From: Verrucomicrobiales bacterium
GTDB lineage: Bacteria; Verrucomicrobiota; Verrucomicrobiia; Verrucomicrobiales; DEV007
Direction of reading: 5' to 3'
Assembly (NCBI GenBank): GCA_013003335.1
Contig: JABDJT010000065.1
Coordinates: forward strand, 1-8,045
DNA: 8,045 bases
In this document: piece by piece, positions 1-6,334 of the stretch
Layout: every line of letters starts with the position of its first letter
Position numbering within the stretch: position 1 is the stretch's first letter
The notes under the pieces: generated by a model
Databases searched by the model: none
The model's input: only the letters and a program-made list of their open reading frames with translations
Told to the model about the DNA's origin: nothing
Position numbers and translations under genes: made by a program

Positions 1-1275
1 GTGCATCATCCCGCAAAGGCGAAGAACTGCATTTTCCTTTTTATGGAAGGCGGGCCGTCGCACATCGACACATTTGATCCCAAGCCGGAACTTTCGAAAC
101 GGCACCTGCAGAAATTCAAGCGCAGCGGCGAGATGGAGAGCGCGATGTCTTCGGGCGAACGCTATTTCGTGAAGTCGCCGTTCAATTTTGTAAAGGCCGG
201 GAAATCCGGTGCGGACGTGAGCGCGGAATGGGTTCACCTGCAGAAAATGGCCGACGACATGTGCTTTTATCGCGGTTGCCAGGTCGAGTCGGTGAACCAC
301 CCGACGGCCTGTTTTCACGTAAACACCGGCAACCGGTTCGGCGGCGACCCGGCGATTGGGTCGTGGGTGACCTACGGTCTCGGATCGGAAAATGACAACC
401 TGCCCGGCTTCGTCGTGTTGCCGCGGACGAGTTATCCGCAGGGAGGCGCAGGCAACTGGTCGAACGGGTTTTTGCCGGCCGATTTCCAGGGAACCCCGCT
501 TCGGCCAAAAGGCAGCCCGATTCTCGATTTGAATCCGCCCGCCGGTGTCACGCCGGACACGCAACGCGCCAATCTTGATTTGCTCGGCCTGCTGAACAAA
601 AAACACCTCGAAGCCCGACCCGGTCGCAGCGAGCTGGAGGCCCGGATGTCGAGCTACGAGTTGGCTTTCCGCATGCAGACCGAGGTCCCCGGCGTGATTG
701 ATATTGATGGCGAAAAAGCGGAGACTCTCGAGGCTTACGGAATTGGGACTGCGAAGACGGATTCCTTCGGGCGGAAATGTTTGCTGGCGCGACGTTTGGT
801 CGAGAAAGGCGTTCGTTTCGTGCAGGCCTACGCCGGAAACTGGGATTCGCACGATTACATTGAACGGGCTCACGGCTCGCTGATTCAATCTGTCGACAAG
901 CCGATCGCGGCGCTATTAAACGACCTGAAAGAACGCGGCATGCTCGATGAAACGCTTGTCGTCTGGTGCGGCGAATTCGGCCGCACGCCGGACAATGGAA
1001 TTCGTGGCGGCGGCCAGAGTTACGGTCGCGATCACAACGCGAAAGCGATGACGATGTGGTTTGCCGGAGGCGGCACGAAAGCCGGTCACACGATTGGAGC
1101 GACCGACGAAATCGGTGCCGAAGCGGTCGATTGCGTCCATCACATCCGCGATGTTCACGTCACGATCCTGCATTTGCTGGGACTGGACGACAACAAGCTG
1201 ACCTACTATCACGCCGGCCGGCACAAGCAGTTGTCGCAATTCGGTGGACAGGTGATTTCTGAGCTGATCGCGTGA
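1..1275 (+). CDS. DUF1501 family protein (sulfatase/alkaline-phosphatase-like), 5' partial
   Basis: The 424 visible residues carry the DUF1501 signature: GGPSHIDTFDPK near residues 17-28, WDSH at 281-284, EFGRTP at 325-330, GRDHN at 342-346, and a C-terminal HHIRDVHVTILHLLGLD segment near 380-396. The His and Asp residues in these motifs match the metal-site positions expected of the alkaline phosphatase/sulfatase superfamily, but the substrate is unknown. The GTG at base 1 is probably an internal valine. The reading frame is open to the window edge, family members run about 450-490 residues, and they normally have a further stretch ending in something like LAPK..HHPAKAK, usually preceded by a Tat-type signal peptide. 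Both are missing here, so export is inferred from the family. In Planctomycetota and Verrucomicrobiota the usual partner is a DUF1549/DUF1553 gene just upstream, which would lie outside this window. The gene ends 9 bases from the stop of the convergent permease gene. Confidence 0.93.
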   Translation: MHHPAKAKNCIFLFMEGGPSHIDTFDPKPELSKRHLQKFKRSGEMESAMSSGERYFVKSPFNFVKAGKSGADVSAEWVHLQKMADDMCFYRGCQVESVNHPTACFHVNTGNRFGGDPAIGSWVTYGLGSENDNLPGFVVLPRTSYPQGGAGNWSNGFLPADFQGTPLRPKGSPILDLNPPAGVTPDTQRANLDLLGLLNKKHLEARPGRSELEARMSSYELAFRMQTEVPGVIDIDGEKAETLEAYGIGTAKTDSFGRKCLLARRLVEKGVRFVQAYAGNWDSHDYIERAHGSLIQSVDKPIAALLNDLKERGMLDETLVVWCGEFGRTPDNGIRGGGQSYGRDHNAKAMTMWFAGGGTKAGHTIGATDEIGAEAVDCVHHIRDVHVTILHLLGLDDNKLTYYHAGRHKQLSQFGGQVISELIA

Positions 1276-1284
1276 ATCGCAGTT

Positions 1285-4200
1285 CTACTCCGAGCGCAGG
1301 GCGTCCATCAATTTTCCGCGCAGAACGGAGCGCGCGGCGAGCCAGCAGAAGATCAGGCCGCCAAAGAGAATCGCGGCGTTCATGCCGACGAGAAGACCGA
1401 GCGGCAGGTCAGAACTGCGGCTGAAAATTTTCGGGGCAACGGCGATGACGGCGGCGACGATGCCGAGAACGACGCCGGCAGCGTGGAGAAACCAGTGCTC
1501 GGACAGGACCATTTTTCCGAGCCGGTGGCGTGTGAAACCGACGGCCTGCATGAGCCCGAGTTGTCCGCGGCGCTCCATCACGTTCCGACCGACGACAATT
1601 CCGAGGCCGATCGTGCCGAGCAGGATTCCGAGCCCGCCGAGGGTGGAAAAGATGCTGAGGTAGGTGTTTTGCACGGCATTGAATTCGTTGAGACGAACGG
1701 CGGCGGGGCGCATTTCGAGTCCGCGATCGCCGAACATCCGCGTCATGACTTCGGCGATTTCGGTGGCTTTGTCAGGGTCGGCGCAGTCGAGCAGGAAAAA
1801 TCGGTAGCCGCCGGAATCGGGAAATTTTTCGATGAAGGCGTCTTCGTGAATGATGATGCTCCCCTGGACAATCGAAGTATTGAGCATCGCGAAAAGCTGG
1901 ACGGAAAAGGCGTCACCTTCGCCGGTTTCGTATTCGATTTCTTCGCCCATTTTTTCCTGGAGTGCATAAGTGGCGGTGTTTAAATCGATGATTCCGGGGA
2001 CGGGTTCGGTTTCAGAAAGCGCGCGCCAGCCAGCCTGCGCATCCGATTCGGCCAGGGATTTCGCGAAGCTGAAGGCGCCGATTTCCGAGAGAAAGCCGGG
2101 GTCGACGCCCATGAGGCGGGGACGCTGGGAGCGATTCAGGTTCAGGCAGCTGGCGTCTTCGCCGTCGCTGACGCGAAATTGCACGATGCGAAATTCGGTG
2201 TCAGAGAAGGAATCGAGCCCGTATTTTTTGCGTTTGTCAGGGTCGTTCAAATCCTCGTAAACCGGCAGGGTTGATTCGCCGACATAGGCGAAACCGCCCG
2301 TGCCGGAATCGCGCCGCAGCGCGCCGCGTTCGCCTTCGAGGCGGAAGGAATTGATCGCCGTAACCATGAAAACACCGGCAGCCATCAACCCGATCACGGC
2401 GAGGCTGCGTCCTTTGCGCCGGACGGAATTTTGACGTCCCAGCGAGGCGAGGCTTTGGAGTGTTTCGCCCGGTTGTTCGAAGCGTCGGAGCAACAGGGCG
2501 GAGGCGCATACGCCCACGATGGTGAAGAGAAATCCGGCCCCGAAGAACATGCCCTGCTCGGCCATGGAACCGGCCGCTTTCGGCGCAACAAGGCAGCCGA
2601 GGCCGCCCAGCAAAGACACAATTCCAATCCAGAACGCCTTCGTTTTTATGATGGGTGTTGCGGAACCGGTTCCATCGACAGCCGAGCTGCCGGAAATGAG
2701 ATGGCCGGGCTGAATTTTCATGACGGCGCGGCTGGCGAGCCAGACTGTGATCAGCGCCAGTACGACTGTGATGGCGAATGCGACGGCGAGGCTAATCGGT
2801 TTCAGGTGATAAACGAATTCAATGCCGGCCGCGGCGTCAGCCCAGGCGCCGGACATCCCGCGCAGGGCGAGGGTCGTGTAAACGTATCCGCCGGCGAGCC
2901 CGATCAGCGCGCCGATTACGGATAAAATGGCGGCTTCGGCGAGAAAAATCCGGCGGGCTTTGGCAGCGGGCATTCCCACGGCAAGCAGCAGACCGATCTG
3001 GTGGGTGCGGCTCTCGATGCCGAACACGAAAACCAGCGCTGCCAAAATCAGCGCGGCCAGGATCAGGAAAAAGCTCATGTAAGCGAAGAGCTGACCGAAG
3101 TCGAAGGACTGCGCCACGGCGGCTTGCGCCTCGGCCCGGACGTCCCGAATCGACAAGCCGAGATCGGCGAGCGTGACCTGTTCTTTCAGCGCTGCTTCGA
3201 ACTCGGATGGCGTGGGATTTTCCGCGGAAAACCGGAGGGATGTGCTTTTTCCAAACCGGTTGCCGAACAGTTTTTCCGCCGCTGCCAGTGTAATAAATGC
3301 CTTTGGGGTGGCGCGGTAATCGTCCCAGTAATCTTCGTCGTGTTGCTTGATCCAGTCCTTGTTGATCGGGATGCCCGGCTCCCATTTGTTCAGGTCGTCG
3401 ACTTCGAAAATTCCGGGAAATTCGGGCGTCCAGGACTGGTCCCAGCCGTTTTCGTTCAGCGGAGCAACCGAGTGGACTTTGAATTTGGCGAAGGTGTCGA
3501 CCAGCTTCCGGCCGGATTCGACCACGAAATATTCGAGCTCGATTTCGTCGCCCGGCTTCGCGCCAAGGTCCTCTGCCAGCCAGTCGCTGATCACGATTTC
3601 GTCGTCCTTCAAATCCGGCGGCACGATCGAATTCAGGTTTGGCGTCGCGCCGGTAATCATCGAGTAGGGCGTCAATTCGTCTTTGAAACGGATCGCGTTG
3701 GCGAGATAGGTCAGGATCCGGTCTGTCTTTGCCTCATCGCCAATCGCTGCTTTGGCTTTTTCGACGATTTCCGGCTCAAGGAAAACTCGCGGGCTGGTGA
3801 GATGGCGGAGATTTTTGCCGGTCTCGAGCCGGGTCATTTCCAATTGGGCGTCCTCCAGCGTCCAGGCGCCTTCGATCGCTTCCGTTAGCGAATCGATCCG
3901 CAGATTTCCGCCGTCGCGGACCAGCAGCAGATTCGCCTGGCCGGATTTTTCCAGGATGGTCTGCAGTTTTTCGATGGGCAGAAACACGGTGCCGGGCGGG
4001 ACCTGCTCGGCTTTCAGTGAGTAGCGCCCCATCGTTTCCGGGCCGAGAATGTGGGTGATCGTTTCGTTGAAGGGCTTGGTCTGCTCCGATTCGCCCGAGA
4101 GCGGCGCGTCTTTGGAAAGCTCGCCCGGAATTTCGACCCGCGAATTCAGCGCGTCGCCGATTTTGAGGTCGAGGCGATTCGCGAGAATGTCGTTCACCGC

Positions 4201-4593
4201 AAACCAGTTTTCGTCCTCGATCGAAAAATCATCATCGATCCCGATTTTCCAGAATGATTCGTCCACCCCGACGATCTGGACAGCGTTGGCTCGCTTGTTT
4301 CCTCCATCGGCCGAAACCGTGCCGCGGACCTGGAGGACAGGAGCGACGTCGGCGTTTTCGAGCACAAGATTCTCCGCCAGTTTCGCCGTAAAAAACCGGT
4401 CCCCGCCGACCACGACTTTTCCGATGTTCGAAATCCGGGCCTCGGCGTTTTGGCGGAGGCTTTCTTTCACCGAATCGCCGACGACCAGTGCCCCGCTCAG
4501 GATCGCGGATGTGAGGGCAACGCCCGTCAGCACGGCGAGATTCACCCATCGGTAATGGGTGAGGGATTTAAAAACGAGTTTCCAGAACGTCAT
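1285..4593 (-). CDS. FtsX/MacB-type ABC transporter permease, large two-module form
   Basis: This is an inner-membrane permease of the FtsX/LolC/MacB type, expected to work with a cytoplasmic ATPase in mechanotransmission or in moving lipids, lipoproteins or peptides. Counting from the chosen start (1102 residues), TM1 is at about 18-40, followed by a periplasmic domain of roughly 450 residues. A first FtsX module has helices near 502-526, 549-575 and 599-622. Middle helices lie near 653-671, 682-702 and 731-749, then a second periplasmic domain. A second FtsX module has helices near 978-1002, 1033-1054 and 1066-1087. Each module contains the typical cytoplasmic loop with a G-L-x-x-A-V-G-x core (LLLAVGMPAAKARR and LMQAVGFTRHRLGK). 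Ten helices with two large outer domains is a known layout in the superfamily. The start MTFWKLVFKSL at 4593 fits family N-termini best; an in-frame ATG at 4611 would add six residues, and neither has a clear ribosome binding site. No ATPase gene lies on either side. The substrate cannot be predicted. Confidence 0.92.
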   Translation of the reverse strand: MTFWKLVFKSLTHYRWVNLAVLTGVALTSAILSGALVVGDSVKESLRQNAEARISNIGKVVVGGDRFFTAKLAENLVLENADVAPVLQVRGTVSADGGNKRANAVQIVGVDESFWKIGIDDDFSIEDENWFAVNDILANRLDLKIGDALNSRVEIPGELSKDAPLSGESEQTKPFNETITHILGPETMGRYSLKAEQVPPGTVFLPIEKLQTILEKSGQANLLLVRDGGNLRIDSLTEAIEGAWTLEDAQLEMTRLETGKNLRHLTSPRVFLEPEIVEKAKAAIGDEAKTDRILTYLANAIRFKDELTPYSMITGATPNLNSIVPPDLKDDEIVISDWLAEDLGAKPGDEIELEYFVVESGRKLVDTFAKFKVHSVAPLNENGWDQSWTPEFPGIFEVDDLNKWEPGIPINKDWIKQHDEDYWDDYRATPKAFITLAAAEKLFGNRFGKSTSLRFSAENPTPSEFEAALKEQVTLADLGLSIRDVRAEAQAAVAQSFDFGQLFAYMSFFLILAALILAALVFVFGIESRTHQIGLLLAVGMPAAKARRIFLAEAAILSVIGALIGLAGGYVYTTLALRGMSGAWADAAAGIEFVYHLKPISLAVAFAITVVLALITVWLASRAVMKIQPGHLISGSSAVDGTGSATPIIKTKAFWIGIVSLLGGLGCLVAPKAAGSMAEQGMFFGAGFLFTIVGVCASALLLRRFEQPGETLQSLASLGRQNSVRRKGRSLAVIGLMAAGVFMVTAINSFRLEGERGALRRDSGTGGFAYVGESTLPVYEDLNDPDKRKKYGLDSFSDTEFRIVQFRVSDGEDASCLNLNRSQRPRLMGVDPGFLSEIGAFSFAKSLAESDAQAGWRALSETEPVPGIIDLNTATYALQEKMGEEIEYETGEGDAFSVQLFAMLNTSIVQGSIIIHEDAFIEKFPDSGGYRFFLLDCADPDKATEIAEVMTRMFGDRGLEMRPAAVRLNEFNAVQNTYLSIFSTLGGLGILLGTIGLGIVVGRNVMERRGQLGLMQAVGFTRHRLGKMVLSEHWFLHAAGVVLGIVAAVIAVAPKIFSRSSDLPLGLLVGMNAAILFGGLIFCWLAARSVLRGKLMDALRSE

Positions 4594-4654
4594 GGGGGAT
4601 CCGACCGCCATGACGCGAAGAAAAACGAATCAACAAGGTCTGTCCAGCGAACGT

Positions 4655-4755
4655 ACCGTGTTGGTTCTTATCAGGGTCATCTTGTGGGAGCCGGTTCCCG
4701 GCTGTCCTCAGACCGCTGGCAAGTCAGCTTCTGACCCGGTTGGCTCGTATCAAGG
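4655..4755. repeat. Structured spacer with imperfect direct repeat and nested inverted repeats
   Basis: The non-coding stretch between the small basic gene and the permease holds several repeats. A 22-base segment at 4655-4676 recurs at 4734-4755 with 17 of 22 positions identical. Between the copies, GGGTCA (4674-4679) can pair with TGACCC (4732-4737), and CTTG (4681-4684) with CAAG (4720-4723). A perfect hairpin AGCCGG-ttc-CCGGCT occupies 4689-4703, and GTCAG-ctt-CTGAC at 4723-4735 is an alternative, mutually exclusive hairpin. The arrangement could be a dispersed palindromic repeat (REP-like), a leader of the permease mRNA on the minus strand, or chance. I recognise no known riboswitch or tRNA in it. 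Confidence 0.45.
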
Positions 4756-4757
4756 GG

Positions 4758-4776
4758 CCGGCGAATTACTCGCCGG
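4758..4776 (-). terminator. Hairpin over the stop codon of the small basic gene, possible terminator
   Basis: CCGGCGA (4758-4764) and TCGCCGG (4770-4776) form a perfect 7-bp GC-rich stem with a 5-base loop. The TAA stop of the small gene, read on the minus strand, sits inside that loop. A stem at a gene's 3' end suggests transcription termination or protection of the mRNA end. The sequence after it on the minus strand (CCCCTTGATACG) has no T-run, so it is not a canonical intrinsic terminator. Confidence 0.3.
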
Positions 4777-4981
4777 AGGAGGAAGAATATTCCTGCTCGA
4801 CCTTTTTCGGATACTTGAGGAGGTCGCGAACTTCTTTCGGGTTCATTTTTTCGACCTGCTCTTCCGGCACACCGAGCCCAATGAGACGGCGACGCTGCTC
4901 CAGCTGACGGCGGCGTTTCGCGCCCGCCGCTTTGCGGGGACGGGTCAGGTGAGTCTTGAGATATTTTCTGCGAGTTCGCAT
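4766..4981 (-). CDS. Small basic protein of unknown function (71 aa)
   Basis: I cannot assign a family with certainty. The protein is strongly basic in its N-terminal half: MRTRRKYLKTH at the start, then an Arg/Lys-rich stretch with AGAKRRRQLEQRRRL around residues 19-33. A short GVPEEQVEKMNPKEVRDLL segment follows, which looks helical with alternating charge, and the tail is acidic and serine-rich (EQEYSSSSGE). There is no signal peptide or membrane segment, so a cytoplasmic nucleic-acid or ribosome-associated role is conceivable, but that is inference from charge only. The composition is more ordered than a chance frame, and similar small proteins seem familiar from Verrucomicrobiota genomes, though I cannot verify that here. 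It is not the roughly 50-residue small basic protein family (TIGR04137) known from Chlamydiae and Verrucomicrobia. The gene begins 47 bases after the hydrolase stop, has no Shine-Dalgarno sequence, and has promoter-like elements in that gap. Confidence 0.7.
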   Translation of the reverse strand: MRTRRKYLKTHLTRPRKAAGAKRRRQLEQRRRLIGLGVPEEQVEKMNPKEVRDLLKYPKKVEQEYSSSSGE

Positions 4982-4990
4982 AGCGCGCGA

Positions 4991-5018
4991 AATGTAACGG
5001 TTTCGGCCGATCGGTCAA
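4991..5018 (-). promoter_or_regulatory. Candidate promoter of the small basic gene
   Basis: On the minus strand TTGACC (5013-5018; 5 of 6 to the sigma-70 -35 consensus) is followed by a 16-base spacer and TACATT (4991-4996; 4 of 6 to the -10). The -10 ends 9 bases before the ATG, predicting a leader of only a few bases. The element occupies the whole gap between the hydrolase stop and this gene, which supports transcription independent of the hydrolase. Confidence 0.4.
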
Positions 5019-5022
5019 CCGT
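4997..5022. promoter_or_regulatory. Operator-like palindrome inside the small-gene promoter
   Basis: ACGGTT (4997-5002) and AACCGT (5017-5022) are inverted arms flanking the perfect 8-bp palindrome CCGATCGG (5007-5014). The two dyads share nearly the same centre, offset by one base. They cover the spacer and -35 of the candidate promoter, the usual place for a repressor operator. No regulator is identifiable, and the same bases could instead form a weak RNA hairpin. Confidence 0.3.
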
Positions 5023-5028
5023 GGAAAA

Positions 5029-6255
5029 TCAATCACGGGATCCAACTTCCGTGGTCACCATTGCGTCGCGCTCGTCGGTGATTGTTAGAAGCCACGTGTT
5101 CGCGGTTTCGGGCAGTCCATCGACACGGGCGACACTTTTTTGGTAAGTGCCGGGCAGGCTTTTCCACTTCCGATTCGTTCGCGGACCGTCATCTTCGGTG
5201 AAGTGGAGTTCGACTTTTGTGATATCGGTCTCGGATTTTACACGGGCGCGGACTGTTCCGTTTTCGGTTTTCAATTCGCCGACATCAGGGAGCGGGGTCC
5301 CGTTTTTCAGAATGGAATCGACGTAAATTCCGATCTCTTTCGGGGCCCATCCGGCCGGGTGGCTGTGTCCCATGAGGGGCTTGATGCGGAAGGTTTTTGG
5401 GCTTTTCACGAGCGAGTAGGATTTGGCGTAGCTGTCGAGGACGTAGTGCTTATCGTGGGTGCCGTTCACCCAAAATGTCGGGACGGTGCATTTCGCCAAG
5501 TGACTTCCGGGATCGTAGGCGGCGATCCACGCGTCGCGGTGTTCGCCGAGCCGGTCGATCTGCGGTTTCTGAACACTCTCGCCCTCGTGCAAGAATCCAC
5601 AGCCGTAGACTGGAATCGCGCACTGGAATCGGTCGTCGAGCGAGGCGGCGAGGCAGGTGGTGTAGCCGCCCCAGCTAATTCCGGTTACGGCGGTTCGGTC
5701 AGGGTCCGTTTCGGGGAAGCTGTCGAGCAGGGAGTGAGCGCGCATCACAATGGCGGCGGCGTGGAAGGGCCAGTCGTCGTCCCGTGTTTCGGTTTGGATA
5801 TTTTGGAATTTTTCAACGTGGGAGTGATCCAGTCCGCCGGTTTCGAGTTTCTTCCGCTCGCCGCGTTTATGAGTGTGGTGATTTTTTACCGGTGGCGGCG
5901 GTCGCATGCCGGCGAGATCCATCGAGATGGCCGCGTAACCGCGCCCGGCCCACATTTCTGCCCAGTTGGAAAAAGCGGTGCCGCCCCCGCCGTGAATGAG
6001 AACGATTCCGGGAAACGGGCCGGCCGCATCGGATTTCCCGAGAGTTTTCGGCGAAGCATAGAAGGCAAAAACTTCGGTCTGTTTGCCGTCGATTGGCTCG
6101 CCTTCGAACAGGATCGAGTGGACTGGATTCGAATCATCCAGGACGCGGTGTTTCGGGACTTCGGTTTGAAGGCGTTCGATCGGCCAGGTGCCGGGTTTTT
6201 CGGCCAGGACAGGGAGTGCCAAAGCCAGGAGAAGGATGACGCCGGTGAGTTTCAT
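5029..6255 (-). CDS. Secreted alpha/beta hydrolase (dienelactone hydrolase / acetyl xylan esterase / S9-like)
   Basis: This is an exported serine hydrolase of 408 residues. The chosen start gives a clear signal peptide (MKLTGVILLLALALPVLA, then EKPGTW), so it should act in the periplasm or outside. The alpha/beta-hydrolase core shows the oxyanion-loop motif HGGGG at 88-92, the nucleophile elbow GISWGGY with Ser194, a probable acid Asp268 in NGTHD, and a catalytic His in GHSH (His297 or His299). WxxxGYAAISMDLAG near 102-116 and PVYGCGFL near 215-222 are typical of the esterase/peptidase group common in Planctomycetota and Verrucomicrobiota. Residues from about 325 to the end form a small beta-rich accessory domain (KVELHFTEDDGPRTNRKW). 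The substrate is uncertain: an esterase on plant or algal polysaccharides is a reasonable guess, a peptidase is possible. An upstream in-frame ATG at 6309 would add 18 residues ahead of the signal peptide, but the best promoter lies within that extension, so the start at 6255 is preferred. Confidence 0.9.
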   Translation of the reverse strand: MKLTGVILLLALALPVLAEKPGTWPIERLQTEVPKHRVLDDSNPVHSILFEGEPIDGKQTEVFAFYASPKTLGKSDAAGPFPGIVLIHGGGGTAFSNWAEMWAGRGYAAISMDLAGMRPPPPVKNHHTHKRGERKKLETGGLDHSHVEKFQNIQTETRDDDWPFHAAAIVMRAHSLLDSFPETDPDRTAVTGISWGGYTTCLAASLDDRFQCAIPVYGCGFLHEGESVQKPQIDRLGEHRDAWIAAYDPGSHLAKCTVPTFWVNGTHDKHYVLDSYAKSYSLVKSPKTFRIKPLMGHSHPAGWAPKEIGIYVDSILKNGTPLPDVGELKTENGTVRARVKSETDITKVELHFTEDDGPRTNRKWKSLPGTYQKSVARVDGLPETANTWLLTITDERDAMVTTEVGSRD

Positions 6256-6265
6256 AAAGTGCAAA

Positions 6266-6293
6266 ATTCTAGAACAGAATTCCGGCTTGGCAA
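6266..6293 (-). promoter_or_regulatory. Candidate sigma-70-like promoter of the hydrolase gene
   Basis: On the minus strand TTGCCA (6288-6293; 5 of 6) is followed by a 16-base spacer and TAGAAT (6266-6271; 5 of 6). The -10 ends 10 bases before the chosen ATG, so transcription would begin about 3-5 bases before it. This is the best promoter match in the window. It supports the start at 6255 and transcription separate from the upstream protease gene. Confidence 0.5.
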
Positions 6294-6313
6294 AAGAGAC
6301 CTGTTTCACGAAT

Positions 6314-6324
6314 CAACCGGGTTG
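6314..6324. other. Short perfect dyad upstream of the hydrolase promoter
   Basis: CAACC-g-GGTTG is a perfect 11-base dyad between the protease stop codon and the hydrolase promoter, about 20 bases upstream of the -35. Its one-base centre makes an RNA hairpin unlikely, so a protein-binding half-site pair is the more natural reading. It is short enough to be chance. Confidence 0.2.
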
Positions 6325-6334
6325 CATCTACAGA

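Noticed and set aside
1..3. GTG at the first base as the true start of the DUF1501 gene
   Set aside because: The frame is open at the edge, no upstream sequence is available, and the family has about 30-60 further residues before this point including the export signal.
3001..3888. A 295-codon open frame on the plus strand inside the permease gene
   Set aside because: It is antisense to the permease's well-supported first FtsX module and outer domain, and its translation has no recognisable feature.
4655..4755. Possible tRNA or small structured RNA gene
   Set aside because: GCCGGTTCCCGGC loosely recalls a T-arm, but there is no acceptor stem, anticodon arm or canonical GGTTCRA T-loop at the right distances on either strand.
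4766..4981. Identification of the small basic protein as ribosomal protein S21 or another named ribosomal protein
   Set aside because: Size and charge fit loosely, but no family-specific motif could be matched, so it is left as unknown.
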